Positions 47,181 through 59,313 of a stretch of DNA of 64,000 nt are shown here, in pieces. The stretch's first letter is position 1. Each line of letters opens with the position of its first letter. This DNA is from Cannabis sativa. Lineage: Eukaryota; Streptophyta; Magnoliopsida; Rosales; Cannabaceae. Location of the stretch: NCBI RefSeq assembly GCF_029168945.1, contig NC_083603.1, positions 3,658,001-3,722,000 of the forward strand, given 5' to 3'. A program made the translations under genes and the position numbers. The notes beneath the pieces were generated by a model that ran no database searches, was not told where the DNA came from, and saw only the letters and a list, made by a program, of their open reading frames with translations.

Positions 47181-48029
47181 AATATACCAAAACATGTTGA
47201 GGAAAGAATGAGCACAAGTGATAGTGATGAGTGTATTTTGAAGTTTAGGAGTGGACAATATTGAAAGACAAAGAAAGAGAAGAGGCACATGAAGAAAGGA
47301 CCAAATATTTGGGTAATGAATGAGTCACTCACTCATAGGGTACACTCTATTTTGACCATTAGTCCTTTCTTTGATGCACAAAATTTAGATTCCTTTGGCC
47401 TTTGACATGTGAAAATGGCCACTTTACCTCTTTTTTTCTTTTCATTTCTTTGGGAAGAAGAAGACAACACTTTTCCCCACTCACTGGTTCTGACATCCTC
47501 GTTAGTTGAGCACTTTTGTCATCTACACTTGCATCCACTACTTACAATTCCCTATAATATTTACCCAAAAATAATAAAAAATAATAATAATAATAAGGCT
47601 TACAATTCCCTATATATATAAACTTCACATTTTGGGCTGGTCAATCTTCCCTTCCATAAAAGTCCGGCCCATCTCAGCCCTATAGCCCACCACTTTCTCC
47701 TAACTCCACTCTATCTTTATAGGCCCACATTTGTTTTTCTTGGAAATGTACAAAAGTAATATAAATGTGTATATAGTTATTTATTTATTTACGGAGTTTT
47801 TTTATTTTTACACTTTAAAATAATTTTCTTTGTATTTTTACGAAATTTTACATAGAAACTTCTATTGCAATTAGAGCTGTAACCTAAATTGCAACAAAAA
47901 ATCGTATAGAAATCCCTATTACAACTAGCGCTGCAACCATTTTAGAAACCTAAACTGTAAATTTGAAGAAAAAAAATAAGTTAAAAAAATAGTATATAGA
48001 ATAGTTCCCCTTTATTTATTTATTTTTAA
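47181..48029. other. Intergenic DNA
   Basis: Contains GGCCCA-type motifs (47630-47725) and a TATATATAAAC box (47612-47622). A 70-codon frame at 47409-47621 starts in a plausible ATGGCC context but shows no known domain and is not called. Confidence 0.35.
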
Positions 48030-48385
48030 GTATTTTACGGCATAAAATACGTAAATTTAATACTTGTTTTTTGAAGAGACGTAAATTTAATACTTAATTG
48101 TAAATAAATACTTAATTTATAATTTGAGAATTTTTACAAGTACTTAATTGCTATGTGTCAAATAAATTATCACATGACAGTCTTTGATTGGTCTAAGTTA
48201 TTAAAATTTTATTTTTAATTTAAATATACTAATAAAAAAAATAATACGTGAATAATGACTGACACTTAATGGTTACGAAGTTTCGAAAATATAACTTAAA
48301 TATTATAATAGTGGAAAATTAAACTTAAATATTTATTTACAGCTGAAAGATAAACTTAGATATTTACGCCGTAAATAATTCTAAT
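48030..48385. repeat. Fold-back MITE, family G, copy 2
   Basis: Left TATTTTACGGCATAAAATAC and right ATATTTACGCCGTAAATAAT are inverted, with TTAATTGTAAATAAATACTTA versus AAATATTTATTTACAGCTGA inside. Same family as 36.3 kb. Confidence 0.6.
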
Positions 48386-49649
48386 TTTTTTCTCATATTC
48401 ATATATTGATCAATTGATTTAATAATTTTTTGTTACTATTATCTCACCAGCTAATGTATACATCAAAATTAAAATATAATATTGTAGTAAAAATAGAAAA
48501 GACTATAAAAAATTCATAATTATCAAATTTATTAAAGAAGAAATTCATTTAATTTCTTCACTCTTTTTTCCATAGTTAATAATGTAGTTGGAGAAAAGGA
48601 AAAGAAAAAACTTGTCTTGTCCCCACTTTATCATTCCTTTATTACAATTTCAAATGAGAAAAAGAAAACAATTTCTAAAGTAAAATTCTTGACTTTCTTT
48701 TTCCTTTTTTCTTTTTTTCTTCCCTTTATTACATTTTTCAAAGAAACAAAGAAATAGAGAGTTAGTGACTATTTAATTTCTTAGATTTTTATGATTATGA
48801 AATTAGATAGAGGTTAAGAATTAACCCCAAAATAATCTTTTGTACTTTGTACAAATTAATTAAAGAATCATTTATTTTTGGCTAGTTATAAGAAAGGAAT
48901 GATTATTTGTACGTGAACATATTAATCAACTTGTCATGTTAAAAGGTAAAGATTTTCCAAAAATAACAATAAGACAAATTTAAAATAAGTATGACTTTGA
49001 AGTGCCATTACTCTTAAATACATAAATAATTTTATGAGTCATAATGAGAACATAAAATAATTAAAGTATTTTTAATGGAGTTTTAAAATTTGTGATATAT
49101 TGTAATATTTTTGTATTTTCGTAAAAATTATTTCTTCCTTAGAGTGGTAAAAAATAGGATAAATTATAAAAATTATACTAAATTTAACATAATAAATATA
49201 TATTTTGATTTACAATCATCCTAAACATTCCATTGTAATATACAATCTTTATTTATTAAGAATTATTTTTTTTAGCTTAAAAAAAAGATATATTTTTGTT
49301 TAACAATTCGCGGTATGATTTTTTTTTTAAAAGAAATTGTGCAATTTTATTCATAATAATTGGCTAAAATAATAATATGAAATTAAATTAAAATATCTCT
49401 AGAAACATAATTAGGATTAGGGTAAAAAAATAATTCAACCAATCGATCGCCTGATTTGTAGATCAAATGAAAAAATTTAAATTAAATGAAAAATATTACA
49501 ACATCACAGTTAATAACCTTAAGAATACTTATATTTAATTTTTTTCACCATTCATAAAATACCAATATTATTATAGTGTATTGAACTTAATTATAAAAAT
49601 TATGTCAAATATAACATTTGTATATTTACTCATTTTCAAATAATTTTTT
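48386..49649. other. AT-rich intergenic DNA
   Basis: No supported gene. Confidence 0.45.
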
Positions 49650-49960
49650 TAGAGAGAATACCAATTACAACCTTTTATTATAATTTTTTAGTGAATTTTC
49701 GCGATCCAAATCACATGTAGGAATATTATTTTTTTCATAATGATATTTGTTATGGTTACAATATCATGTCTGTGAATGTTTGAAATTTTTTGAATACTTT
49801 ACAACACTGAAAATAGAGTTTCTAATGTTTAATTTACCACGGGTGTTCAAAAAATTTAAGATATATTTTGACACTTTAAACTATTCGAAAATTTTCAAAA
49901 ATATATTTCGACATGTGTTTTTAGACACATAGATTGACTAAGAAATTATAATAAGAGATT
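49650..49960. repeat. Fold-back MITE, family E, copy 3
   Basis: Carries TTACAATATCATGTCTGTGA, ACACTTTAAACTATTCG, TTCGACATGTGTTTTTAGAC and GATTGACTAAGAAATTATAA, all family E markers. The ends are eroded. Confidence 0.5.
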
Positions 49961-50018
49961 CGAGATGGTTTAAAGTAAGAATCTTTTCATCCAATTAAGT
50001 TTGTCTAATACATTATTT

Positions 50019-50228
50019 TGGACGCGATTTTGTCCCGTGATATACTTTCACAGAATGTATTCCGTGTTACATTAGATAGGTATCAGGGTACATTAAATGG
50101 ATCTCAGTTGGTACGTTACCATTTTTTACCATAATTACCCCTAGATCAAATAACTCTCTCATTTAACGGCTGCCGTACATCACGAAATACATTCTCTAAA
50201 AGTATATCAGACGAAAAAATCGTGTACA
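50019..50228. mobile_element. Short MULE-like MITE, family A, copy 3, upstream of TLP
   Basis: A 210-bp element flanked by a perfect 10-bp duplication TACATTATTT (50009-50018 and 50229-50238). Ends TGGACGCGATTTTGTCCCG and CGAAAAAATCGTGTACA. The interior is in the opposite orientation to copies 1, 2 and 4. It ends 240 bp before the TLP start codon. Confidence 0.8.
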
Positions 50229-50299
50229 TACATTATTTATGTACATATAATTATTTAAAGAATCTTAAGATTAAGAACAAATATTTGCTACAGTATTAT

Positions 50300-50468
50300 T
50301 TTTGTATATATATACACACACATACCTGACCTAAACAAAATCTCCTTCTAGGGAGAAGAGCTTTTACATAGAGACCATAAAACCTAAACTTGTTCCTTTC
50401 CCCAACTCCTCAAAATACTCACTTTCACTCTAACCTGAGCTGAACAGAGCTTCTCAACTTCATCATCA
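50300..50468 (+). promoter_or_regulatory. TLP promoter and 5' leader
   Basis: A TATATATA block (50308-50317) lies about 150 nt before the ATG and could be the TATA box. The leader is CT/CAA-rich. Confidence 0.45.
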
Positions 50469-51342
50469 ATGGCGATTCTTCAAAGATCTGTATCACTCAC
50501 TCTCATTTTATTCCTCTTCAACATTTTAGGTACTCTTTTCACATTTCCACTCTTAACGACGTCGTTTCATACCATTTTTCACTAACCATTTTTTCTTTCT
50601 TCTTATTTATTATTATTATTATTATTTAACAGTAAACGACGTCGTTTTGGCCGAAGCAACAACCCTAACACTACTCAACAAGTGTTCCTACACAGTCTGG
50701 CCAGGGATCCAACCCGGAGCCGGCTCACCCATCTTGGCTCGCGGCGGCTTCAAGCTCGGACCCAACAAAGCCTACTCCCTCCGCCTTCCACCGCTCTGGT
50801 CCGGCCGATTCTGGGGCCGTCACGGCTGCACATTCGACGCTTCCGGCCACGGCCACTGCGCCACCGGAGATTGCGGCGGAGCTCTCTTCTGCGCCGGAAC
50901 CGGGGGCTCTCCACCGGCTACATTAGCCGAGATCACACTCGGTAACGAACAAGATTTCTATGACGTCAGCCTCGTTGATGGTTATAACCTCGGGATCTCG
51001 ATTACTACTTCCCGATCTGGCGGCGGCGCGCCGGGAAAGTGTAGCTACGCCGGGTGTATAAGCGATCTTAATGTGATGTGTCCGGCTAGTCTTCAAGTTC
51101 GTTCAGCCGATGGGAGGCGCGTGGTGGCTTGTAAGAGCGCGTGTTCGGCTTTTAATTCGCCGAGGTATTGTTGTACCGGAAAATACGGGAGCCCTCAGTC
51201 GTGTAAGCCGACGGCTTATTCGAAGATATTTAAGGCGGCTTGTCCTAAGGCTTATTCTTATGCTTATGATGATCCAACTAGTATTGCTACTTGTACACGT
51301 GGCAACTATTTGGTTACCTTTTGCCCTCGCCATCACCGTTGA
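50469..51342 (+). CDS. Thaumatin-like protein (PR-5 family)
   Basis: Two exons, 50469-50529 and 50633-51342 (intron 103 bp, GT-AG), encode 256 aa. Residues 1-27 (MAILQRSVSLTLILFLFNIL ... VLA) are a secretion signal, and the mature chain starts near EATTLTLLNKC. The family signature GHGHCATGDCGGALFC is at 92-107. All 16 cysteines for eight disulfides are present. Of the REDDD cleft, R83, E120, D131 and D136 can be placed; I could not place the fifth with confidence. It ends TCTRGNYLVTFCPRHHR with no long C-terminal extension, so it is an apoplastic type without a vacuolar tail. TLPs bind or degrade fungal wall glucans, and many are induced by pathogens or osmotic stress. Exon 2 is far more GC-rich than its surroundings, and the last exon-2 third less so. 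The gene looks intact. Confidence 0.93.
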
Positions 51343-51819
51343 TTTAGATCTATTTATTTATTTTGATATTTTTATTTTATTATTATAGGTTAATTAAGTT
51401 AATGAAGAATATTCTGCTTATTAAGTATTATTATATATATAATTTATTAGTATTATTATCATAGTTGAGTAATGATTCTGGCTTTTGTTGTATTGATGAG
51501 ATTATATGTATTAAGTAACTTAGTAGAAGTATTACTATTAATTGATGTTTTTAATGATTTGTTATTTTTGTTAAAATGTGGTTACGTTTTAGTAAGGATT
51601 TGAATGTTTGTTTGGTTGAGAAAAAGGCAAATGAGAAAAGAGAAAAGAAAGCATCTTATTCAAATGAGCATTGCCAAGTGAGAGTTTTGTTAAAGTGAGA
51701 GTTTTGTTAATGAGTTTGTAGTAGCACTGAAATACCCGTCATCTACTAGCATGCAAAAGCAAACGAGCACCCCACTAGATAATGAGAATACTTTTTAACT
51801 CGCAAAAATATGTCTCACG
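51343..51819. other. TLP 3' flank
   Basis: AT-rich with TTATTATT runs after the stop, and a short direct repeat GTGAGAGTTTTGTTAA (51679-51711). No other gene was seen. Confidence 0.4.
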
Positions 51820-52760
51820 CTTAATTGGACACTAGTAGGAAGACAATTGGAAGCAGCCTTCTAAACCAAATTCTTGATTTTAGGAGAAACTCTTAAATCC
51901 CACAACTCTTTCCAAAAGATCGAGTTGTCAACTCCAATTAAATCACCCTTAAGTTCTTGAAGAAGCCCATACACACCCTTGACTGAATAAACACAAGAAC
52001 TCTCAACATTCCACTACATATATCGCCAGACATTGAGGAGAACAAATGAATGTTTAAAATAAGCTTTACATCCACGTCTACGAAAGTATCTTTAAGAACA
52101 TTTTCATCCCAAGACGACTCTCCAACCTTCATAAGGCTAGATACCTTTTGATTTGTCAAACTAGGATGATCTAAAATCATAAATGGGTTATCTTTATCTG
52201 GAAGCCAAGGATCCCTAATTATATGAATACTCATCTCAGATCGAAGAACCATACGATCATCTTTTTGAATAAAAGACTGAGCTTCGTGGATACTTTTCCA
52301 TATAAAGCTCAGATTGCTTCCAACTTCGTCCCCAAATAGGACCCACGAGGATAATAAGAGCTTTAAACACACTGCTAACTAAAGAATTTTGACGAAAATG
52401 AAGATGCCAATCCTATTTCCCAAACAACACAATATAAAAATCGTGAAGCTTCCGAAACTCAAGTCTCCCATGAACCTTTGGATACACATCCGGTCCCAAT
52501 TCATTTAGTGAATGCCACTTCTGTTCTTACCCGACTTCTTCCACCAAAAAGAACACATTTATTTTTTCATCTCATCACACACTTTTTAGATAAAAGAAAA
52601 ACGTTCATAGTATAGTGAGAGAGAGATTGCACTATTGTCTTCAATAAAACTTCTTTACCAATTCTAGATAAAAACTTACTATCCCACCCTTCAATCTGCT
52701 TTCTCATCTTTTCCTTAAAAAAGCTCTACACAATTGACTTGTTGCGACACATAGCATTTT
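51820..52760 (-). mobile_element. Degenerate LINE fragment (RT C-terminal region)
   Basis: The minus strand at 52372-51938 reads SFIWKSIHEAQSFIQKDDR, then IHIIRDPWLPDKDNPF and a long tail. This is the 'SIW.SI..A......W RIG DG..I.IW.DPWLP' block that follows RT in plant L1 LINEs. Further upstream (52760-52400) broken text resembling the preceding FWW...... SKC/GGLGFR-type segment is visible. No poly-A or TSD was found, so both ends are lost. Confidence 0.7.
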
Positions 52761-53204
52761 TAAACTAATAAAATTCAAAATTAATTTTGCACTTCAAATA
52801 TCTGATATAAAGAGGTTATCTTCTTATCATTTTTGCAACATCAAATTGAAAGAATTATAACATTGAATAGTGTTCAATATTCTAAAGAAAAGTGGCCCTT
52901 GCATAATTTTTAAAATAAGAGGTCTATTGTGAAATTAGGAAATATATATATATACATATATTTACGTTAATAAATACGTGTATCTAGAATTTATTTTTTA
53001 AAAAAGAAGTAAATATTTTTAAAATTGTAAAATATAGTTTTAATCAATAGATTAGACAAAATTGGGCCTTTAAAATTAACCCAGCCCAAACATCATATAT
53101 GACTTGTATACTTTTTCTAAAATGAGTTATTAGTGAGTTGTAGGAGAGATCCAATTACACAATGTGAGGGAAAGGCTAGTGAAGCTTAACATTGCATTCA
53201 AAGA
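52761..53204. other. AT-rich intergenic DNA
   Basis: No supported gene. Confidence 0.4.
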
Positions 53205-53525
53205 AGGGATTATTTCACAAAAACATAAAAATAACAAAAAAAATTACAAAAATACGGTTTCATAAAATTTTAAATATTTTTACGAGTTTTTTGATTTTAT
53301 TTATAAAAAAATACGGTCTTTTTATGTTGTAATCTTGTTAATTTGTTGTTGATTTTTTGTTACATGTATGTTATTTTTTGTTGTTATTTTCATGTTACTT
53401 TTGTGTAGTTTTCTTGTTAATTTTATGTTGTTTTTATGTTATTTTTTGAAAAACCGTTTTTTTTAAACGTAAAAATGTAAATATTTTATAAAAATTAGTG
53501 CCTTATGTAATTATTTCTTCAAAGA
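53205..53525. repeat. Repeat family H, copy 2
   Basis: GGGATTATTTCACAAAAACA at the left and TATGTAATTATTTCTTC at the right, aligning with 35755-36065 along the whole length. Confidence 0.55.
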
Positions 53526-53934
53526 ACTCATTCAGAAACTATAAGGGATACATAATCATAATGGGCCTGGACTTTAGGAGCCCCATAGAAAATATAGTAT
53601 TTTGGTAAGAAGTTGTATATAAAATGGTACTTGCCAAAACTACGGTCCTTTCTACAAAAAAGAATAACATTTTAGAATTAAAAACTTGACCAAAGTAGTT
53701 GGGAATTGGTATAAAATTTGAAAATAATTTTTAAACAAAATAAAATCATAATTTTTATATTTTCTAAGCTTTAAAATTATTATTCTACTTTCTTATTATG
53801 AGATTGTAAATCAATCACAAACTCAATCTTTTAAACCTCAAAAACAAAATTTCTCAATCACAATTGAGTGATTCCCTAATACGTTTTCAAAACTATACGA
53901 AAATTATTGAGCCTAACTCACTCTAACAAATCTG

Positions 53935-54850
53935 ACTTGTTGGGAAGTATTACCCTCGCATTATGAAGTGAATTGAGTATATATCTCCAGTTAATACGGA
54001 ACCCTAATATGCTCCCTGACGCGTATCATGGACCATGTCAAACGATATGAAAAAATTGATATTTAAAGGCACACAACATTATAAAATTGAGTCCACTCTA
54101 AAACCATATTAAGAAAGTTATTGATATAAATTCACCATTCTCACGGATTTGTTATTGGACACCTTCGTAAAAGGCTTTATACCAATAGAGATATTGTCTA
54201 TTCTTATATAACCATGATTTGTCTCATTTTTAGGCAATGTGAGACTTTAATTGCAAACACAACAATCATCTCCTCAAACACAGGATCACGTAGCCTCCCC
54301 TCAAACGATCTTCCATTTTGCACTGTTGCTATCACTAAACGAAACACGACGTGTGACCTTCATTGTCAAGAAGATTTTCGATACAAGGCACCAAACAAGA
54401 TTCATATCTTGCACTGCCACAATTACCAATTGGACACACCACCTGACTTATCAAGTATACTTTCAATACAATACACCATACAAATTTTCAATCGCGAGGT
54501 TACACAAAAGCTCATCACCTTAAGAGGATTTATTCGTATGACTGTTGTTGGAATCTGACTCTGATGCCACTTGTCAACGATCGTCGAACATCATCTATCT
54601 TTATATTGGTATGATATTGTCTGCTTTGGGCCTAGTCCTAACAAATTTGTTATTGAGCACTTTTTCAAAAGACCTCATACTAATAGAAATATTATCTATC
54701 CTTATATACCTATAATCATTTCCATTCTTAGCTAATATAGACTTTAGTTCCACATCCAATAGCTTGTTACGAGAAGATTACTCTCACCTTATTAAGTAGT
54801 TAGTCAATATAAGACTCTAATAAAAACCTTGGTTATTATACACTTAACAT
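53935..54850. repeat. TRIM-like retroelement remnant
   Basis: Two diverged copies of one block are present: TTTGTTATTGGACACCTTCG...GACTTTAATTGCAAA (54150-54257) and TTTGTTATTGAGCACTTTTT...GACTTTAGTTCCACA (54645-54748). A flanking block GTTGGGAAGTATTACCCTCG (53939) resembles GTTACGAGAAGATTACTCTC (54767). Between them, CTCTGATGCCACTTGTCAAC (54559-54578) looks like the reverse complement of a Met-tRNA primer site next to an LTR edge. This layout suggests a small terminal-repeat retroelement without genes, on the minus strand. The block order (P-Q-R then R-P-Q) is not a simple LTR pair, so the boundaries are unsure. Confidence 0.45.
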
Positions 54851-55604
54851 TCTCAAAGAAAAAGAAATTCTATACTAGTTCCTTTTTTCTTCTTTTTAGT
54901 GGCATCTTCTATGCTAGCTATTATGCAATGTAAGGGCAAATACATAATTTCATTTAGTGCACATGTTGGATGAAGGAACATGGTAAGTACTAAGTGGTAA
55001 CCTTTTTCTTTTTGCCGACTATCAACATCGAAAGAGAAATGTATGATTAATTTGCAAAATTTTGAAAGCCACATGCATCATCAACGTGAGACATGTTTTA
55101 AGAAGAAAAAAAAAATATCTACTAACGAAAAAGAAATAAATTCTTTATCATTAATTTGTCTCTTGTTTAGTATTTGTAAAGGAAAAAAGTGATGGATCAA
55201 AATTCATGTTTTTTTTTAATATTATAGTAGGTAGTTATTTTTGAAATACTTACATATTTTTTCTTTCAAATGACACAATTGCAAATTATGATGAACGTAT
55301 ATTTATTTTTAGTTAAGTAGTTAAATTAAGTAAAAAAAATTTAATTTCTTCGTTTATTAGGTCCAATCTTTCATTTAGGATATTTATATTTTTTTGTTGA
55401 TGTTGCCATTAGGAATGTTTAGGTTATTGAGATGATTGTCATTCGTGTTCATTGTGGTACTATTGTGGGGATTGTTATCGCTTTGTAGATTCAAGCAGAG
55501 AATGTGTTATAGGCGGGAGCTTTTGTTCTTGCCCATGCTTTGTCTTTAGATTTGTCCCGCAATTGAGTGAATTTTATTTTCCTATTTTCGACTACTTTAT
55601 ATTA
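54851..55604. other. Intergenic DNA
   Basis: Mostly AT-rich. A few broken codon-like stretches (55400-55600) could be a decayed LINE RNase H start, because a LINE tail follows at 56.06 kb, but I cannot support it. Confidence 0.3.
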
Positions 55605-55906
55605 GGTGGTGTTTGGTTAGAAGGAATGAAAATGTAGGAATAGAAATGAGAATGTGAATTGGAATAGGAATAGAATTGAATAAAATTTAAAATGCATAAA
55701 AAATTAATTAAAAATTATTAAATTTTTTCAAATCATGTATTGGAATGGTCTTTCATTCTATTTTAAAATGGAATAGTCATTCCACCAAAATAATAGAAAG
55801 GTCGTTCTATCTGAATGATATTTCAATGATTTTAAATGCAACAAAGGAATTGAATGAAAATTGTTTCCTTTCCATTTTATTTTATTACTTCTAACTAAAT
55901 GCTATT
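55605..55906. mobile_element. Tourist-like (PIF/Harbinger) MITE
   Basis: Starts GGTGGTGTTTGGTTAGAAGG and ends with TTACTTCTAACTAAATGCTA. The flanks are TTA (55602-55604 and 55907-55909), the usual PIF/Harbinger duplication. The interior has matching GGAATGAAAATG / TTCATTCTATTTT text. 302 bp, no ORF. Confidence 0.7.
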
Positions 55907-56056
55907 TTAGTGTGTGGTGTTAGATTAAGGAGAGTTCCTAATTGGAAAGACAATGTTTAGTTGTTGTAAGTTTTTAGAGATTTTACTTCGTTGTTTAATA
56001 TTAAAATTTGTTGAATTTCTAGAGATTTTATTATAAGCTACTAAGTTCATGATCTC

Positions 56057-56346
56057 TTCAAGATGGTGATCAAGAACCTAAAGGGTGTCGAATCTTATTG
56101 GCAGCTTGAGAACTACGCAAGACAATGCAAGCATCTCTCTACTTTTTTCACTTGTTGTAATTTTTTTTATAATTTTAGAAACTGTAATTTTGCAGCCCAT
56201 AATGTAGCCAAGTGGGCGTTTGCCAACAATGTTTCTGGTATGGTAGAAATTTCTACTATTCCGAGTAATATTTTCTATAATGACCATGAAGTCTGACTAT
56301 TTTTTTTTTCTAATATATATACGTTTTATTTTCAAAAAAAAAAAAA
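56057..56346 (+). mobile_element. Extremely 5'-truncated LINE tail with 11-bp TSD
   Basis: Flanked by TTCATGATCTC at 56046-56056 and 56347-56357. It encodes only the end of the RNase H-like region (LENYARQCKHLSTFFTCCNF, CNFAAHNVAKWAFANNVSGM, VEISTIPSNIFYNDHEV, stop at 56294-56296), then an untranslated end and poly-A (56335-56346). Same family as the minus-strand tails at 34.3 and 38.8 kb. Confidence 0.85.
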
Positions 56347-56357
56347 TTCATGATCTC

Positions 56358-57241
56358 CTCACAAGTAGAAAACAACAAAATAATATATTAAGATATGGAT
56401 GTACCATTGAAAGCCCCAATCGGACGGTTGATATTTAGTTAGTTTGAACACGTGTCGATTGTAGGTTTGGGTCAATCTATTTCTTTCCTATTTCTTTTTG
56501 GGCTGTGGTACAGCCGCGTTCAAACCGAGTTGAGTTCCTACAAAAAACGCCGCGTTTCTAAAGTTTCTTTATCTTCCATAAAATTGAAATGAAGGAAAGA
56601 AAAGCATTTGATATGACAATTTTGGCCATTTGTACTTTTTTTTTTTTTTGTCTTAATTATAATCACTCATAAATTTAAAATGCAACAACATGAGATAAAC
56701 CCAAATATCTACAATAGTATAAAAAATTCCTTGAATTATGATAACTCATCGTCTAACTGAAAATGTATGCTTTGTTAAACTATAAACTATTAAAGTAAAT
56801 GAACAATATGAGATAAAACTGAGACTAAAAATTTAGACAATAAAATTATAATATCTTCAAACAACACACCAAAAGAACTAAAACTTCAACTTGTAACATA
56901 AAAAAACTACACAACAGCTCATTAACATATTAAAAATGATCTACAAAATAAGATAAAGAAAAGTGAATTAATCCCCTATCAATGATATTAAACACTAATA
57001 AAAGAAATTCTCAATTTTAGCAGATAATTACTCTCAAACAAATTATATTTAAAATAAACTTATTGAAAAAATCTCTGTAATAGTAACTAGTAAGTCCTCT
57101 ATAAAATCGTCCTACAAAATAACAATAAATAAAATTCTATTACCACACATTTTAATGAAAAAATATGTAATGTGAATGGTAAATAATCCATATTATAATA
57201 TCAAGACTTAAAATATTTATTTATCAAATTTGATTGACCAT
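56358..57241. other. AT-rich intergenic DNA
   Basis: No supported gene. Confidence 0.45.
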
Positions 57242-57250
57242 TTGTATTTA

Positions 57251-57597
57251 GAAGAGTGTTGATTACAACCTCTTAGTTAATCTTCATGTTCGAAATTGCT
57301 TCTTAGAATATTTTCATAATAGTATTCATTATAACTTAGAGTTACAATATCATCCTTGTAAACTTTTTAAATTTTTTTGAATAGTTTATAGTATTAAAAA
57401 AATTCAAACCTATTTTCGACATTGTAAACTATTCAAAATATTTTAAAAATTTACAGGGATGATGCTGTAACTATAACGAACACCGCCATAATTTTATTTT
57501 ATTTTATTTTTTTTTTGAAAAATATATTTCAACATGTATTTTCGAGCACGGAAATTGACTGAGAGGTTGTGATCGAAGGTTGACGGTAACATTCTTC
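57251..57597. mobile_element. Mutator-like fold-back MITE, family E, copy 4
   Basis: 347 bp, flanked by TTGTATTTA (57242-57250) and TTGCATTTA (57598-57606), a 9-bp duplication with one change. Inverted ends GAAGAGTGTTG and TAACATTCTTC. Inner arms TACAATATCATCCTTGTAAA and TTTACAGGGATGATGCTGTA are complementary. Confidence 0.72.
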
Positions 57598-57721
57598 TTG
57601 CATTTAAGTATCGATACCATCCTAATTAAGATGCTAAATACTGTATTATGATTGACACGTTACAAGTGATTAGTTATTTTTTATATACCATTTATTAAAT
57701 TAATATTGTGCCACCTTTTGT

Positions 57722-58010
57722 GATTAGGGATGCATATGGATAGGGTCCCATAGAATACTGCCTCTAATAGAGCCAGAATTTCCCATCTACATGAGGAAAT
57801 GGATAAGGATGAAGAATTTTTCATTTCCAAACATTAAATGGGTCAAAGCGAAGACGGAGATGACGCATCCCGCCCCGACAGAGGCCCGTCTAATATTTTA
57901 TTTTCTTAATAATATTTTGCCCATCCGTAATATGGTATAAACAGGAATGCATATTAAAATTCTTAAATGGAATGAGGACGGGAAAGCATTCCCTACCCAA
58001 TATGTATTTC
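57722..58010. repeat. Possible hAT-like MITE remnant (TAGGGATGCA type)
   Basis: TTAGGGATGCATATGGATAG at the left and GGATAAGGATGAAG, CCCGCCCCGACAG and GAATGAGGACGGGAAAG blocks resemble the element at 24.9-25.4 kb. The right terminus was not found. Confidence 0.4.
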
Positions 58011-59313
58011 TATTTGTGATATTTAGCACATTCAAGTATTCTTAAGAAAGCATCTCTAATGACACAATTTATTTTTAGCTAAAATAGTTAAACTATTGAA
58101 ATAGAGAATTATATATATTGCTCCAATTATCATCTCTACTTTAATTAAGAATGATTATTTTCATAATTTAAATTTGTTAAATATACCCTTATTTAATAAC
58201 ATAATAAAAAAGTGAGTATTATTAAAACACTATTAAAAAAGTTTAAGAGATTCTTAAATGTATAGAACTCTTCATTCATTTTCTATTATATTTTTTTTTT
58301 TATATATATATAGTTATATATAGTTTACCTTTTTTTTTAAGACTCATTTTTCATTTTAGTTAAAAATTGTGTTTAAAAAGACAACCTTGTAGCATTTCTC
58401 GGAATATTTATATAAGAAAGGAAGAAAAATTGGCACAAGTCTTTTCCATGCTTCCCTCCATACTTTCTCCTCATAATCTCATATCCTATATTTTGGGTGT
58501 GGTCATCCATGACCAATTACAATGGTAGGCCATTGCCATTGAACATTGCTTGCTTAAAAAAATAATAAATTATTGTAACTAAATTATTGTGTTCAACTCA
58601 AATAATTTTATTCTTTTATGTTGGAACAAAAAAGTTCATTAAAACTAAAAATTTAGGAGATATTAATTCATTATGTATTGATTTAAACTCTCTTTGAAAG
58701 ATATTCATAAATTATGTTTATAAAATATATTCACAAATTATGTTGATTTAAACTAGAAATTAAAACTCTCAAATAGTTTTTTTTTTTCGATTTTTCAGAA
58801 ACATCCCTAGATTATGTTTATAAATTAGTCGTACACGTATTTAGAGTGGATAATGAATTAGTTTAAATAGTAGGTTTTTTTGTTATTTTTTTATGATGTA
58901 GTAATAGTATGCTCATCTACGGTGAAAGTTAATTAATTCATTGTTCAAAAAAAAAAAAGACTAAAATTTTGACTACCAAATCTAACACTTTATGTTCTTG
59001 CCAAAACATTAGCAACTTAACTAAACTTTCTTTTTTTTAGAAAAATAATTAATTTCATTAAAAAGGCAAAGAACCAAAGAGATTTTATTCAGTCAAAAAA
59101 TCATCTTCAAATTAGTTATACTAATAAAAAAAATGTGGAAAAATTGAATGATACTTTGTACAATTTTTGAAAATATAGTGTCCAAATTTATAATTTAAAA
59201 GGTTTAACCCTCATAATAATAAGTATCACCATTTATTTACTCCATAGTTTACTTAATTATAGCAATTAACGTAAATAAAAAAATTTAGAAAAATGCTAAA
59301 AGGTATTTGTGGT
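58011..59313. other. AT-rich intergenic DNA
   Basis: No supported gene. Confidence 0.45.

Noticed and set aside
47409..47621. Possible small gene (MKMATLPLFF...)
   Set aside because: No domain, low complexity at the end, no promoter evidence beyond AT boxes.
54214..54558. 114-codon frame
   Set aside because: Lies in the TRIM-like repeat; the text has no protein-family features.
55452..55637. 61-codon Cys-rich frame
   Set aside because: Short, runs into a MITE, and no recognisable cysteine spacing.
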